Positions 24,402-32,696 of a DNA stretch of 64,000 nucleotides are shown piece by piece. The DNA comes from Lentzea alba (lineage in GTDB: Bacteria > Actinomycetota > Actinomycetes > Mycobacteriales > Pseudonocardiaceae): NCBI RefSeq assembly GCF_011067745.1, contig NZ_JAAMPJ010000015.1:216281-280280 (forward strand), written 5' to 3'. Position 1 is the first letter of the stretch; each line of letters opens with the position of its first letter. The notes under the pieces are model-generated. The model had not been told where the DNA came from, ran no database searches, and worked only from the letters and a program-made list of their open reading frames with translations. A program made the translations under genes and the position numbers.

Positions 24402-26039
24402 GTGACCATTCCTCGCGCAGTTCTCGCCATCGTGTTCCTGAGTGCGTCGACGATCAGCTCACCGGCGTCTGCGGACACCGGCGTCACCGCCTACTACGTC
24501 AGTGCGACCGGCGACGATTCCAATGCCGGCACGAGCCCACGCAAAGCATGGCGTTCACTGGAGAAGGTGAACGCCACCACCTTCAAACCCGGCGAGAGGA
24601 TCCTCCTGCGCTCCGGGGACAGCTGGACGGGGCGGCTCTGGCCGAAGGGATCGGGCGCGGCGGGCAGACCCGTTGTGGTGAACCGCTTCGGCATGGGGCA
24701 CAAGCCGCGGATCGTCGGCGGGGGACAGGTCGGCGAGGCGGTGCGCCTGTTCAACCAGGAACACTGGGAGATCCGCAACCTGGACGTGTCGAACGCGGCA
24801 CCGGCCGGTTCGGTTCCCGGCGTCCATCTCGCCGACTTCCGCGGCATTGCCGTGCTCGGCGACAACGGCCGCACGCTCAACCACTTCCTGATCGACTCGG
24901 TCGACGTCCACGACGTCACCGGTGACATCAGGTGGATCGGCGGGAACCCGGCGAACAACACGCCGGGCGTGACCTGGGGTACCGGGTGGGACCGGTCGAA
25001 GAACACCGGCGGGATCGTCTTCCGCACCACGGTTCCCGACATCGCCGCTCCCGGCGCCGCTCCCACCGTGCTGAACGACATCACCGTGCAGAACTCAACG
25101 GTGAAGAACACGTCGTTCGCCAACATCGCCGTGAAGCAGTACACCGGCGACGCTCCCGGTGCCGTCCGGACAGGGTGGGGTGAGCGCAGGACGGCGGACG
25201 ACACGCGGTTCCGCCCGCACACCAACGTCACGATTCGTGGCAACTACCTGAGCCAGGGCGGCACCGGGTACGGTGGCAACGGCGTGTACCTGACCAACGT
25301 CCGCGGCGCGCTCGTCGAGCGCAATGTCGTGAAGCAGGTGGCCGTGTCCGGCATCGAAACCTATGCCGCGGACCAGGTGACCGTGCAGTACAACGAGATT
25401 TCCGGCACCCGGCACGCACAGGGGAGTGCGGACGCGAACGGTCTGGATCCCGACATCGCCACCACGAACCAGCTCTTCCAGTACAACTACCTGCACGAAA
25501 ACGGAGACGGCATCCTGTTGTGCGCGTGCCGTGACAGCGTGAACTTCGGTAGCGCGGTGGTGCGCTACAACGTGGTGACCGGTAGCAAGAGGTGGAACCT
25601 GCACGTGGCCCAGTCGACCGGCTCGTACGCGCAGGTTTACCACAACACCTTCTACAGCAACGAAGCCCCGAACATGGTGTCCGGGTACGCGAACGGCCGC
25701 GTCGAGATCCGCAACAACCTGTTCGCCTCCGGAGTCGCGGCGTCGTTCGTGCAAGGCGCGAACCTCAGGTATGAGCAGAACGGCTACTCGACCGGACTCG
25801 TACCGTCCGCTGGGGATCTCACAGCCGTGACCGGTGAACCCAGGTTCCGCGACCCGGCGGTCTCAGGGCCGTACGGAGACGAGCGCACCGGGCCTCGCCT
25901 GAAGACCGCTCGCGGGTTCGCGCTCAACCGGGACTCCCTGTTCGCCGATGCCGCCACGCTCGTGATCGATCGCGGCGGGAGGGACTATCTGGGCGCTCCC
26001 GTCGCCACCCCTGCGAACCTCGGCGCCTTCGACCGCTGA
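24402..26039 (+). CDS. Secreted right-handed beta-helix protein
   Basis: With GTG 24402 as start, the N-terminus MTIPRAVLAIVFLSASTISSPASA is a clear Sec signal. The mature part opens with TAYYVSATGDDSNAGTSPRKAWRSL, the usual beginning of extracellular parallel beta-helix proteins and polysaccharide lyases. Many short turns such as NVTIRGNYLSQGG, VTVQYNEISGT and VEIRNNLFASG mark successive coils. Such folds bind or cleave plant polysaccharides, often pectin, but the catalytic residues cannot be identified. An earlier in-frame start at 24321 would add 27 residues ahead of the signal. Convergent with the SGNH gene. Confidence 0.75.
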   Translation: MTIPRAVLAIVFLSASTISSPASADTGVTAYYVSATGDDSNAGTSPRKAWRSLEKVNATTFKPGERILLRSGDSWTGRLWPKGSGAAGRPVVVNRFGMGHKPRIVGGGQVGEAVRLFNQEHWEIRNLDVSNAAPAGSVPGVHLADFRGIAVLGDNGRTLNHFLIDSVDVHDVTGDIRWIGGNPANNTPGVTWGTGWDRSKNTGGIVFRTTVPDIAAPGAAPTVLNDITVQNSTVKNTSFANIAVKQYTGDAPGAVRTGWGERRTADDTRFRPHTNVTIRGNYLSQGGTGYGGNGVYLTNVRGALVERNVVKQVAVSGIETYAADQVTVQYNEISGTRHAQGSADANGLDPDIATTNQLFQYNYLHENGDGILLCACRDSVNFGSAVVRYNVVTGSKRWNLHVAQSTGSYAQVYHNTFYSNEAPNMVSGYANGRVEIRNNLFASGVAASFVQGANLRYEQNGYSTGLVPSAGDLTAVTGEPRFRDPAVSGPYGDERTGPRLKTARGFALNRDSLFADAATLVIDRGGRDYLGAPVATPANLGAFDR

Positions 26040-26080
26040 GGATTCTTGCCGCCTTGGTTGGTCGGCCGCTGGCGTCCGGA

Positions 26081-27370
26081 TCAGATCATCGCGGCGGTGA
26101 GCACCGGAACGTAGAAGCCGATACCGGCCAGGTTGGGATGGGTGCCGGTGCCGCCGGTTCCCGGGTAGCCGTTCACGGTGCCGTTGAAGGTGTAGGCCAC
26201 GCGGTGGCTGTCGATACGGGTGTCGAGCGTGGTGTCGCCGAAGACGTCCGCGACCGTTACGCCCAGCCCGTCGCAGATCTGCAGAGTCACCTCGCGGATG
26301 GCGAGCTGGGTGTTCCAGTCGCGGGAGCCAAGCTTGTGGACGGAGACGTACACGATCCGCGCGGTCGGCCATTTTGCCCGCATGGCGCGGACCGTGGACT
26401 CGAACGCGCTCGCGAAGGCGGCTCTGTCGAACGTGTCCGGGTAGGCGTCGTTGGTGCCGCCGTCGAACACCACGTAGTCGGGTGACTGTCCGGAAGCGTT
26501 GCGCACCTGGTTGAGGATCTGGTTGCCACCGGGGTTGATCGTCGCGCCGTTCACGGCGTACTTGGTCAGGTTCATGGCCTCGCGCTCGGCCGTGAGGTTG
26601 ACGGAGCCGCGCGGGTAGGTGTGGCCCGCGACGATGCTGTCGCCGAACGCGTACATCGTCTTGCCCTTCAGCCTGCCGTTCGCCGCGTTCGCCGGTGCGG
26701 TGAGACGGAAGTTGTCGATGGACTGCACGTCGGTGCCGTAGTAGTTGCAGGCAACCAGTTTGACGAGGTTCCTGCCGGTGATGTTCGCCGTGCCGGAGGC
26801 CATGACCCTCGCGGCGGTCTCCTTGGTGGAGATCAGGTACTGCACCCGCTGCAGCGTGAAGTCCAGGTGCAGGTTCACCGCGTACCACTTGGAGCGGTCG
26901 TAGGAGAGCTTGGCCCATGCCGGGTTGAGCGAGTCCGGGGCGGACGTCGAGTCGGACACTGGTCCGGTCACGCCGTAGCGGAGTTCGTTGGCGGTGCCGG
27001 CGAGCGAGAACACCAGATTGCCCTGGCTGTCCCGCAGTTCGACACCGGTCTTGTTCCCGCTGGTGGCGACCTCGGTCTTCCAGTCGAAGGCAAGGTCGAG
27101 GGTTCGTTCCTGCGCGACGGTCGCGTCGAACGTCTTGACCGAGGTCGTGTAGTTGCCCATCCCACTGGTGACCTTCAGGAGCCCGTTGCTCACCGAGGCT
27201 CCGGTGGGGAAGCCGAAGTTCGCCGGGGACGTCTGCGTGCTGAAGGTCTCGTCGATGAGCACGCTGGCCGCGTTCGCCCCAGGGGCGCCAACGGCTAACG
27301 TCGCCGCCACGAGGGCGGCGACGGCTACGGGCCGGAGAAACCGGCTGGTCGGCCGACGGTCGGAATGCAT
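26081..27370 (-). CDS. Secreted SGNH/GDSL hydrolase with N-terminal beta-sandwich-like domain
   Basis: ATG 27368-27370 with AGGGA upstream gives a 429-residue precursor with a Sec signal ending GAPGANAAS. Residues about 35-210 look like a concanavalin-type carbohydrate-binding domain (VLIDETFSTQTSPANFG ... IDNFRLT). The SGNH domain follows: block I FGDSIVAG, block III DYVVFDGGTND, and block V GTHPN holding the catalytic histidine. Likely an extracellular carbohydrate esterase acting on acylated polysaccharide. An in-frame ATG six codons upstream is possible. A LacI-type palindrome lies about 100 bp upstream. Confidence 0.85.
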   Translation of the reverse strand: MHSDRRPTSRFLRPVAVAALVAATLAVGAPGANAASVLIDETFSTQTSPANFGFPTGASVSNGLLKVTSGMGNYTTSVKTFDATVAQERTLDLAFDWKTEVATSGNKTGVELRDSQGNLVFSLAGTANELRYGVTGPVSDSTSAPDSLNPAWAKLSYDRSKWYAVNLHLDFTLQRVQYLISTKETAARVMASGTANITGRNLVKLVACNYYGTDVQSIDNFRLTAPANAANGRLKGKTMYAFGDSIVAGHTYPRGSVNLTAEREAMNLTKYAVNGATINPGGNQILNQVRNASGQSPDYVVFDGGTNDAYPDTFDRAAFASAFESTVRAMRAKWPTARIVYVSVHKLGSRDWNTQLAIREVTLQICDGLGVTVADVFGDTTLDTRIDSHRVAYTFNGTVNGYPGTGGTGTHPNLAGIGFYVPVLTAAMI

Positions 27371-27472
27371 GGTGGTTTCCCTGCCCATCTCGCTCGCTAC
27401 TCGGTTCGACCCGCCGGTGGCGACTGAAACTGTCCAGTTCGGACGTTATGGGTGTCGCCCAGACGGCGCCGG

Positions 27473-27486
27473 GGAAAGCGCTTTCC
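27473..27486. promoter_or_regulatory. GGAAAGCGCTTTCC operator palindrome
   Basis: This perfect 14-bp palindrome, centred on GCGC, lies upstream of the SGNH hydrolase gene. It has the form of LacI-family catabolite operators in actinobacteria (AAGCGCTT core) and differs from AACGCGCGTT at 22 kb, so it should answer to another regulator, not encoded in this window. Confidence 0.65.
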
Positions 27487-27793
27487 GTCGGCAAACGTAG
27501 GGTGAGCCAAAGAAATCGTCAAGCGTTCGACCAGCCCTCCGATGGCGGCCTGACGTCAGAGGTGCCCCGATCGCGGCCGCGATGAACCGGGCAGGTCAAG
27601 CTCTCATCTGACCGTGAACTGGAAGTTCTGAGAGCACACAGGCACGGCGATCGTCGCCACACTCCGATTCGGCGTCTGCCACGCATCAACTCAAGATGCT
27701 CCCGAAACGAGGTGAAGGAACTCCTGCCGACCAAACTTGAGTTCGAGACCGCGTCGCGACGGCTGCTGGGCGAATCCGGGGTGTGTCCGGCGA
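27487..27793. other. Intergenic stretch without a recognisable gene
   Basis: Between the SGNH promoter and the aldehyde dehydrogenase I find no plausible coding frame. The segment holds the right copy of the 28-bp direct repeat (27547-27574), the palindrome TGACGTCA within it, and otherwise unstructured sequence. Confidence 0.6.
27547..27574. repeat. Direct repeat, right copy (partner at 23241-23268)
   Basis: Near-identical to the left copy with two substitutions, and followed by the same CATCTGACCG block at 27605-27614. It marks the right limit of a 4.3-kb segment carrying two secreted carbohydrate-active proteins and a broken transporter. Confidence 0.6.
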
Positions 27794-29246
27794 TCACGTC
27801 AAGGCGGTCCAGATACCTTTGACCTCGGTGTAGGCCTCAATGGCGTCCCAGCCCATCTCGCGGCCGATACCGGAGCTCTTGCGTCCTCCCCAAGGCGCGG
27901 CCGGGTCCTGGACGGGCAGTGAGTTGATGTAGACCGCTCCAGCCTGCAATCGCTGGGCGAGGCGGTTGGCTCGGCCAATGTCACGGGCCCACGCGCTGGC
28001 CGCGAGACCATACGGTGTTTCGTTGGCACGGTTCACGACGTCGTCCTCGTCCTCATAGGACAGGATCGACAGGACGGGGCCGAAGATCTCCTCTTTGGCG
28101 ATCGTCATGGAGTCGGCGACGTCGGTGAACACCGTCGGCCGCAGGAAGAAGCCGGTCGCCAGTGCCCCGTCCGTGGCGCGGACGCCGCCGGTGAGCAGCG
28201 ACGCGCCTTGGTCGACGCCAAGCTGGGTGTAGCGGGTGACCCGGTCGAGGTGTTCGGCGGAGATGACGGGGCCGAGTTGGGTGGCCGGATCAATGCCGTC
28301 GCCGAGCACCATCCCGGAGGCGGCGGCAGCGATCTTGGTGGCGAACTCGTCGAGGCGGCTCGAGTGCACGTACATCCGCGCGTACTGGGTGCAGATCTGG
28401 CCTGAGTTGAACAGAGAGCCGATCAGGTTGCCTTCGACCGCGGCGTCGATGTCGGCGTCGGAGGTGACGATGCTGGGGCGCTTTACCTCCCAGCTCGAGG
28501 GAAACGAGGGTAAGCCGGTCGGCACTGGTGCGCAGGATCTCCTTTCCGACCTCCGTAGAGCCGGTGAAGGAGACCTTGGCGATCCCTGGGTGACGGACCA
28601 GTTCCTCGCCGGTGGTCCCATTCCCGGTGAGTACGTTGATCACGCCGCAGGGGAATCCTGCCTCGATGGCCAGTTCGGCCAGGCGCAGGGTGGACAACGG
28701 CGCCTGCTCCGCGGGTTTGATCACGACGGTGTTGCCGGTGGCCAGTGCCGGAGCGAGTTTCCAGGTCAGGATCATCAGCGGTGCGTTCCACGGGGTGATC
28801 AGCGCGCACACCCCGAGCGGTTCGCGGCGGGTCTGATGGGCGAACCCAGGCACCGACACCGGTGAGGTCACGCCGGTGATCTTCGTGGTCCAGCCGGCGT
28901 AGTAGCGCAGGATGTCGATCACGTTGGGCAGCACGAACTGCTGGTTGAGCACGACAGGCGTGCCGTTGTCACGAGTTTCGATCTCGGCGAGCTCGACGGC
29001 GTTCCGCTCGACCAGGTCCGCCAGTCGCCAGAGCAGGACCGCGCGCTGGTTGGGCAGCATGGCCGCTCGGTCGCCGGACGCGAAGGCCCGGCCGGCGGCG
29101 GCCACAGCGGCCGCCACGTCGGCCGGCCCGGCGAGAGCCAGTTCGCCGATCACCTCGCCGGTCGCGGGGTTGACGGTTTCGAACCGTTCGCCGCCGGCGG
29201 GGTCGGCCCACTCGCCGTCGATGAGCAACTGTCCTTTGTGGAACAC
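27794..29246 (-). pseudogene. Aldehyde dehydrogenase with a single-base frameshift
   Basis: Two overlapping frames together make a complete NAD(P)-dependent aldehyde dehydrogenase. The first part (start GTG 29244-29246) runs QLLIDGEWADPAGGERF to LVSLELGGKAP, including the catalytic glutamate in ELGGK. The second resumes at SIVTSDADIDAAVEG and contains the catalytic cysteine in FNSGQICTQ and EEIFGPVLSIL. The break is at four Gs on the + strand, 28475-28478; removing one restores the family-typical GKAPSIV. The total is then 1452 nt or 483 residues, normal for the family. Either a homopolymer sequencing error or a recent mutation. Substrate unknown; alpha-ketoglutarate semialdehyde is one option. 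Confidence 0.85.
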
Positions 29247-29254
29247 GGTGTTCC

Positions 29255-29338
29255 TCACTTTCCCAGTACCAGGTCGGCCGCCCGCTCGGCGATCATGATG
29301 GTGGGGGCGTTGGTGTTGCCCGAAGGGATACTCGGCAA
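29255..29338 (-). pseudogene. GMC oxidoreductase, C-terminal fragment
   Basis: On the minus strand the 27 codons before TGA at 29255-29257 read PSIPSGNTNAPTIMIAERAA and then DLVLGK, matching the conserved C-terminal active-site end of choline-dehydrogenase-like GMC oxidoreductases. The rest of the gene (about 500 codons) is missing; upstream sequence switches to a recombinase N-terminus. An alcohol oxidase followed by an aldehyde dehydrogenase is a standard operon pair, so the deletion removed the first enzyme. Confidence 0.75.
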
Positions 29339-29432
29339 CAGTAGGAACAGACCTCGTGCCGAGGCTGGTCGTTGTGAGTCCCAGTTCGACGAGGAGACGA
29401 CGGATCAGCGCTGCTTTGTCGAGGTCATCCAC
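29339..29432 (-). pseudogene. N-terminal fragment of a probable tyrosine recombinase
   Basis: GTG 29430-29432 overlaps the stop of the AbrB-like gene and starts MDDLDKAALIRRLLVELGL, then SLGTRSVPTVAEY. In actinobacteria an AbrB-like gene is often followed by a site-specific recombinase whose N-terminus has this pattern (RLLxxxG ... PTFAEY). After about 31 codons the frame enters GMC-oxidoreductase DNA and loses meaning. The fragment suggests a mobile element edge that was cut by deletion. The assignment rests on a short stretch and on gene pairing. Confidence 0.5.
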
Positions 29433-29871
29433 GGGCCGCCTCCTGCGTGCCGGAGTAGTGCCGCATGAGCACACCGGCGACGACGGAGGCCGTGTGGACG
29501 GTCAGCGTGGCCATTGCAAGGTCGGCGACCAAGACCACGCGGTGGTTGGTGGCCATGCCCAAACCTTGCCGGACTGCCGCCGGTAGAAACAGATGGCGGC
29601 GAGCGTTGATGCGATACGTGCCGTTCGGGGAAACCGACACAATCGCGCAGTCCGGTTCGACCATAACGTCATGGTGGTCACCGGTGTGCCATCCGAGTGC
29701 GTCGACCAGCCACCGGTCGCCTATGCGACCCGAGTGATCGACCCGAGAGATCGCCAGCTGTAGATCTGTTTCCTTAGAGAGCTTGGGGAATGTCGGAAAC
29801 CTCTGTGGCTGCGGTGTCACTTTTGGGCGTACAGCTGGTGGCGCGAATAGGGGGACAACGCTTTCCCTCAC
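29425..29871 (-). CDS. AbrB/MazE/SpoVT-like DNA-binding domain protein
   Basis: The 148-residue product has a swapped-hairpin AbrB-like region in its C-terminal half (YRINARRHLFLPAAVRQGLG, then HRVVLVADLAMATLTVHTAS) and a preceding segment DHSGRIGDRWLVDALGW that resembles a first AbrB-like repeat. The GTG start at 29871 is weakly supported; the first 30 residues may be untranslated. Such proteins regulate transcription or act as antitoxin-like partners. Here it adjoins a recombinase start, suggesting it belonged to a mobile element. No partner toxin is visible. Confidence 0.6.
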   Translation of the reverse strand: MRESVVPLFAPPAVRPKVTPQPQRFPTFPKLSKETDLQLAISRVDHSGRIGDRWLVDALGWHTGDHHDVMVEPDCAIVSVSPNGTYRINARRHLFLPAAVRQGLGMATNHRVVLVADLAMATLTVHTASVVAGVLMRHYSGTQEAARG

Positions 29872-29960
29872 AACAGCAACGCCGGGTCGGCCTGCTGGGA
29901 TTCCAGCCGTCGCAGTGGTAACTGCCCTATCGTGAACACTAGTTCGGAGATCATGTAAGA

Positions 29961-29979
29961 CCTTTCAATTGATGAAAGG
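29961..29979. repeat. Small inverted repeat
   Basis: CCTTTC and GAAAGG form a 6-bp stem around AATTGAT. It lies 26 bp from a much stronger stem-loop, in DNA clearly AT-richer than the genes around. Together they could form a terminator or recombination structure. Confidence 0.45.
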
Positions 29980-30004
29980 CTCGAGATCCCGCCGCGGAAA
30001 CAGA

Positions 30005-30050
30005 AGAGATCCACGTAGAGTAGTCAACATGTGACTCTACGTGGATCTCT
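30005..30050. repeat. Perfect 16-bp inverted repeat (stem-loop)
   Basis: AGAGATCCACGTAGAG (30005-30020) is exactly complementary to CTCTACGTGGATCTCT (30035-30050) across a 14-nt loop. No T tract follows. The symmetry is far beyond chance, and the position just beyond the AbrB/recombinase remnant suggests either a bidirectional terminator, a cruciform recombination site or the core of a small mobile element. Confidence 0.8.
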
Positions 30051-30853
30051 GCGGCTGAAATCTCAGCCAATTTGGTGTCCGAGGGGGGACGCTTGCGCAG
30101 TTCGCGTGTTCATGCGCTATTGGATAGCTCGAACCTAGTATAGAGGGCCAGTCGACGCGATTCAATCTTCGCGACTAAGTTCTATTGACTGGGTGCCAAG
30201 AACTTAGCGGTGAACTGTTGGATCGCACGCTGATCCGGAATCAGACCGATCTATGGTTTGCACGAGTACGGGTGGAACTACAGCGAGGACCGCACTTACC
30301 GACCACTCGCCGCCGAAGCACCCCTGTGGGCACGGCCCTAGCCTCTTGAACCCGATCAGATTGAACGCTCCGGCGTAAATCGGTAAGATCGTCTCAGCGG
30401 AGTCATCCGACGAGTATCGCCATGCGGTTTAACCTGCATGGTCGGGGTTTTCGGTACGTACAACTGCGCAGACCACATTTAAACGACGATCAAGCCTGCA
30501 GCGTGCCTTCGCCGCGCTGCTGGTGGCGGCGGAAGGGGCTACTGCCCGACCGCTCGCAGCCGCATGTCTGATTCTGACTGGCACCTGCGCGACGTTGCCG
30601 GCAGAAGAGGCTCGAACACGCTTACCCGGAGCGGATCACTGTGGCGCCGCGGTTAAGTGCGCTCAGGCTTTCTCTGTCATCGGAGCGAAGTCGACGAAAT
30701 CGAGGCCGGCGCTGACGGCTTCGACCGTGTCTGCTTCCGTGCGGCGCTGTTGAACGGAGGACTCTGCCCCGAACCGGTGGGTGACGGCCGCCTCGTCGTC
30801 GGAACCACCGAACGCGTGGTCGGTGACGACTACTACCTTGGTTACGAGCGCGC
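30051..30853. other. Non-coding, partly AT-rich region
   Basis: From about 30051 to 30500 the DNA drops to roughly half GC and has no plausible gene, which fits acquired or decayed DNA. From 30660 to 30870 the plus strand has a coding-like stretch (EIEAGADGFDRVCFRAALL ... RLVVGTTERVVGDDYYLGYE) without a start or complete length; I do not recognise the family. No tRNA-like structure was found. Confidence 0.5.
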
Positions 30854-32035
30854 CTACGTGCGCGAGCTCAGCAGACCGCGGGCGGCGAGGTTCTCCATCA
30901 GCGCGGTGATGCCGAACGTCCAGTCTTCTGCGTCCTCGGCTGTGTTCACGACGTTCGTCAAGGCGCCCAATCGGGGTGAAGAGATGCGAACGACGTCCCC
31001 GATCTTGTGGGTGAACCCTTCGCCGGGCTGGTCCCGGTCCTCGGTTGGAGCGAACATCGTGCCGGTGAACAGCACGAAGCCGTCGGGATAGCGGTGGTGT
31101 GCGCCGTAGGCGTGGGACACGAGGTCCTCGAGCTCCCGGCTGATCTCGTGGACCGGATTGACGTCGTGCAGCTCGAAGCCGTCGGGGCCGGTGATGTCCA
31201 AGGCGATCTCGGTGGCTTTGGCATCCGCCAGCGTGAACCCGTCGTCGAACAGCCGGAGAAACGGTCCGATGGCGCAGGAAGCGTTGTTGTCCTTCGCCTC
31301 GGTGAGCAGGAGAGCACTGCGGCCCTCGAAGTCGCGCAGGTTGACGTCGTTGCCGAGCGTCGCGCCGACCGGGTTTCCGCGCGAGTTCACCACGAGGACG
31401 AGCTCGGGCTCGGGGTTGTTCCAGGCTGAGCGGGCGAGAACGCCGACGTCGGCTCCCAGCCCCACCGCCGAGAGCACCGGGGCCTTGGTGAAGATCTCAG
31501 GGTCCGGGCCGATACCGACCTCGAGGTACTGCGACCACAGGCCCTCGGCCTGAAGAACCCTCTTCACCTCCGCGGCTTCTGCGGACCCCGGCTTCAGGTC
31601 GGAGATGTGGCCCTGGACGATCGCGCCCACCTTCTGGCGAACTTCCTCGGCCCGCGTGGGATCCCCGTCGGCGCGCTCTTCGATGACCCGTTCGAGCATG
31701 CTGCGGACGAAGGTCACGCCGGCGGCCTTGAGCACTTGCAGGTCGACCGGTGCGAGAAACCGGGGAACGGCATCGGTCGGGTTCGTTGTAGCGGTCAGAA
31801 CCTCCGCGAGCGGCCACGACATGCCGCCTGGGTGATTCCTGACGATCTCCAGCGCGTCCGGCCGCTCGAGCAGTGACGACACGGTCGATGCCAGCGGCGA
31901 GAGGTCGACGACCTCTTCGCCGCGGATCGCAACGACCGAAGGGCCGCCAGCAGACGGGTCGAACACCCTCGCGACAAGTGTGGCGTCCGCCGCGTCTTGG
32001 GGAAGAACGGTGGCGGCGTTGAGTGAGATCCCCAT
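30854..32035 (-). CDS. FAA-hydrolase-fold protein, sugar-acid dehydratase-like
   Basis: ATG 32033-32035 with AGGAAGG 6 nt upstream starts a 393-residue protein. The N-terminal part (LKAAGVTFVRSMLERVIEERA) and the C-terminal fumarylacetoacetate-hydrolase-like core (ELVLVVNSRGNPVGATLGNDVNLRD, LFTGTMFAPTEDRDQPGEGFTHKIGD) resemble the subgroup containing 2-keto-3-deoxyxylonate/arabinonate dehydratase (XylX-like). Members use a divalent metal and act on 2-keto-3-deoxy sugar acids or beta-diketones. A role in pentonate breakdown would suit the GH43 and uronate genes of this window, but it stands alone between decayed regions. Confidence 0.8.
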   Translation of the reverse strand: MGISLNAATVLPQDAADATLVARVFDPSAGGPSVVAIRGEEVVDLSPLASTVSSLLERPDALEIVRNHPGGMSWPLAEVLTATTNPTDAVPRFLAPVDLQVLKAAGVTFVRSMLERVIEERADGDPTRAEEVRQKVGAIVQGHISDLKPGSAEAAEVKRVLQAEGLWSQYLEVGIGPDPEIFTKAPVLSAVGLGADVGVLARSAWNNPEPELVLVVNSRGNPVGATLGNDVNLRDFEGRSALLLTEAKDNNASCAIGPFLRLFDDGFTLADAKATEIALDITGPDGFELHDVNPVHEISRELEDLVSHAYGAHHRYPDGFVLFTGTMFAPTEDRDQPGEGFTHKIGDVVRISSPRLGALTNVVNTAEDAEDWTFGITALMENLAARGLLSSRT

Positions 32036-32696
32036 CGAAATCCTTCCTGCTCGCACCGCAGATTAGCTCGAAATCCCGACGAGCTTCCTCTGGCCCGGTT
32101 CGGCTTCGAGTGACAGCCCTGCCCCCGTAGGCTGTGAGTATGGCCTTGCCCGGCAGGAGTGGAACCGGATCAACTACGAGCCCGCGCTGATGGCGGCTGA
32201 CCGTCTTCCTGGCATCTTCTACGATTGCTTTTCGTTGCGTCCCAGGCGCAGGCCCTGACCGACTAAGGCGTGTCCTGCGGATCTTCACCTGAGGTGGAGG
32301 TCGATGCAGGCGGGAATGATCTCGGCGTGGTGATAGGCAACTGTTTCGCGAACCTGGCTGCTCGTCGGCTGGCCAGAGGAAGCCGCCGACTCCTGCGTAC
32401 CGCGCGCGATCTGCGGATCAGGACTTGGCGCCGTGCCGTCGCCGGCGGAGCGTAGCGATCTCGACCGGATCACCACCGCGACCCGGTGCAAGCGGCGGCG
32501 AGGAACAGCAGGCGTAGTTCTTTCGGGTGGCAGTAGTGCCGATGACCAGGAACGCCGGCGCGACGAGGAGAGCGACGGACTGGGAACGCTGGTGGCGAAG
32601 CCGATGATGCCCACGCTGTGCCGCGTTCAGATGCCCCATGCGGTGGCTCGGAGAAGTTCCGAGCCACCGGGGTCTTTCCGGTGCGGATCGTGAAGA
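32036..32696. other. Gene-free stretch with IS-like debris
   Basis: No complete gene is supported over these 661 bp. Besides the IS-like end, the plus strand at about 32140-32260 reads EWNRINYEPALMAADRLPGIF and on to a stop, a coding-like fragment that I cannot assign. The remainder (32350-32690) has only short shadow-like frames. Confidence 0.5.
32264..32350 (-). mobile_element. Probable IS5-like remnant: transposase end and terminal repeat
   Basis: Reading the minus strand, RETVAYHHAEIIPACIDLHLR followed by TGA at about 32288 looks like the end of an IS4/IS5-type transposase (pattern Y-A-A-I-WLR stop). A few bases later comes a GATCCGCAGGACACGCC end resembling terminal inverted repeats of actinobacterial IS5 elements, next to TTAG. 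The rest of the transposase is not recoverable upstream, so only one end survives. Confidence 0.4.

Noticed and set aside
29880..30520. Possible tRNA or attachment site near the recombinase remnant
   Set aside because: I looked for a T-loop with flanking stems on both strands; the best candidate (complement near 30125) does not form a paired stem.
30523..30753. Seventy-six-codon plus-strand ORF
   Set aside because: No family resemblance, no ribosome-binding site and low-complexity composition.
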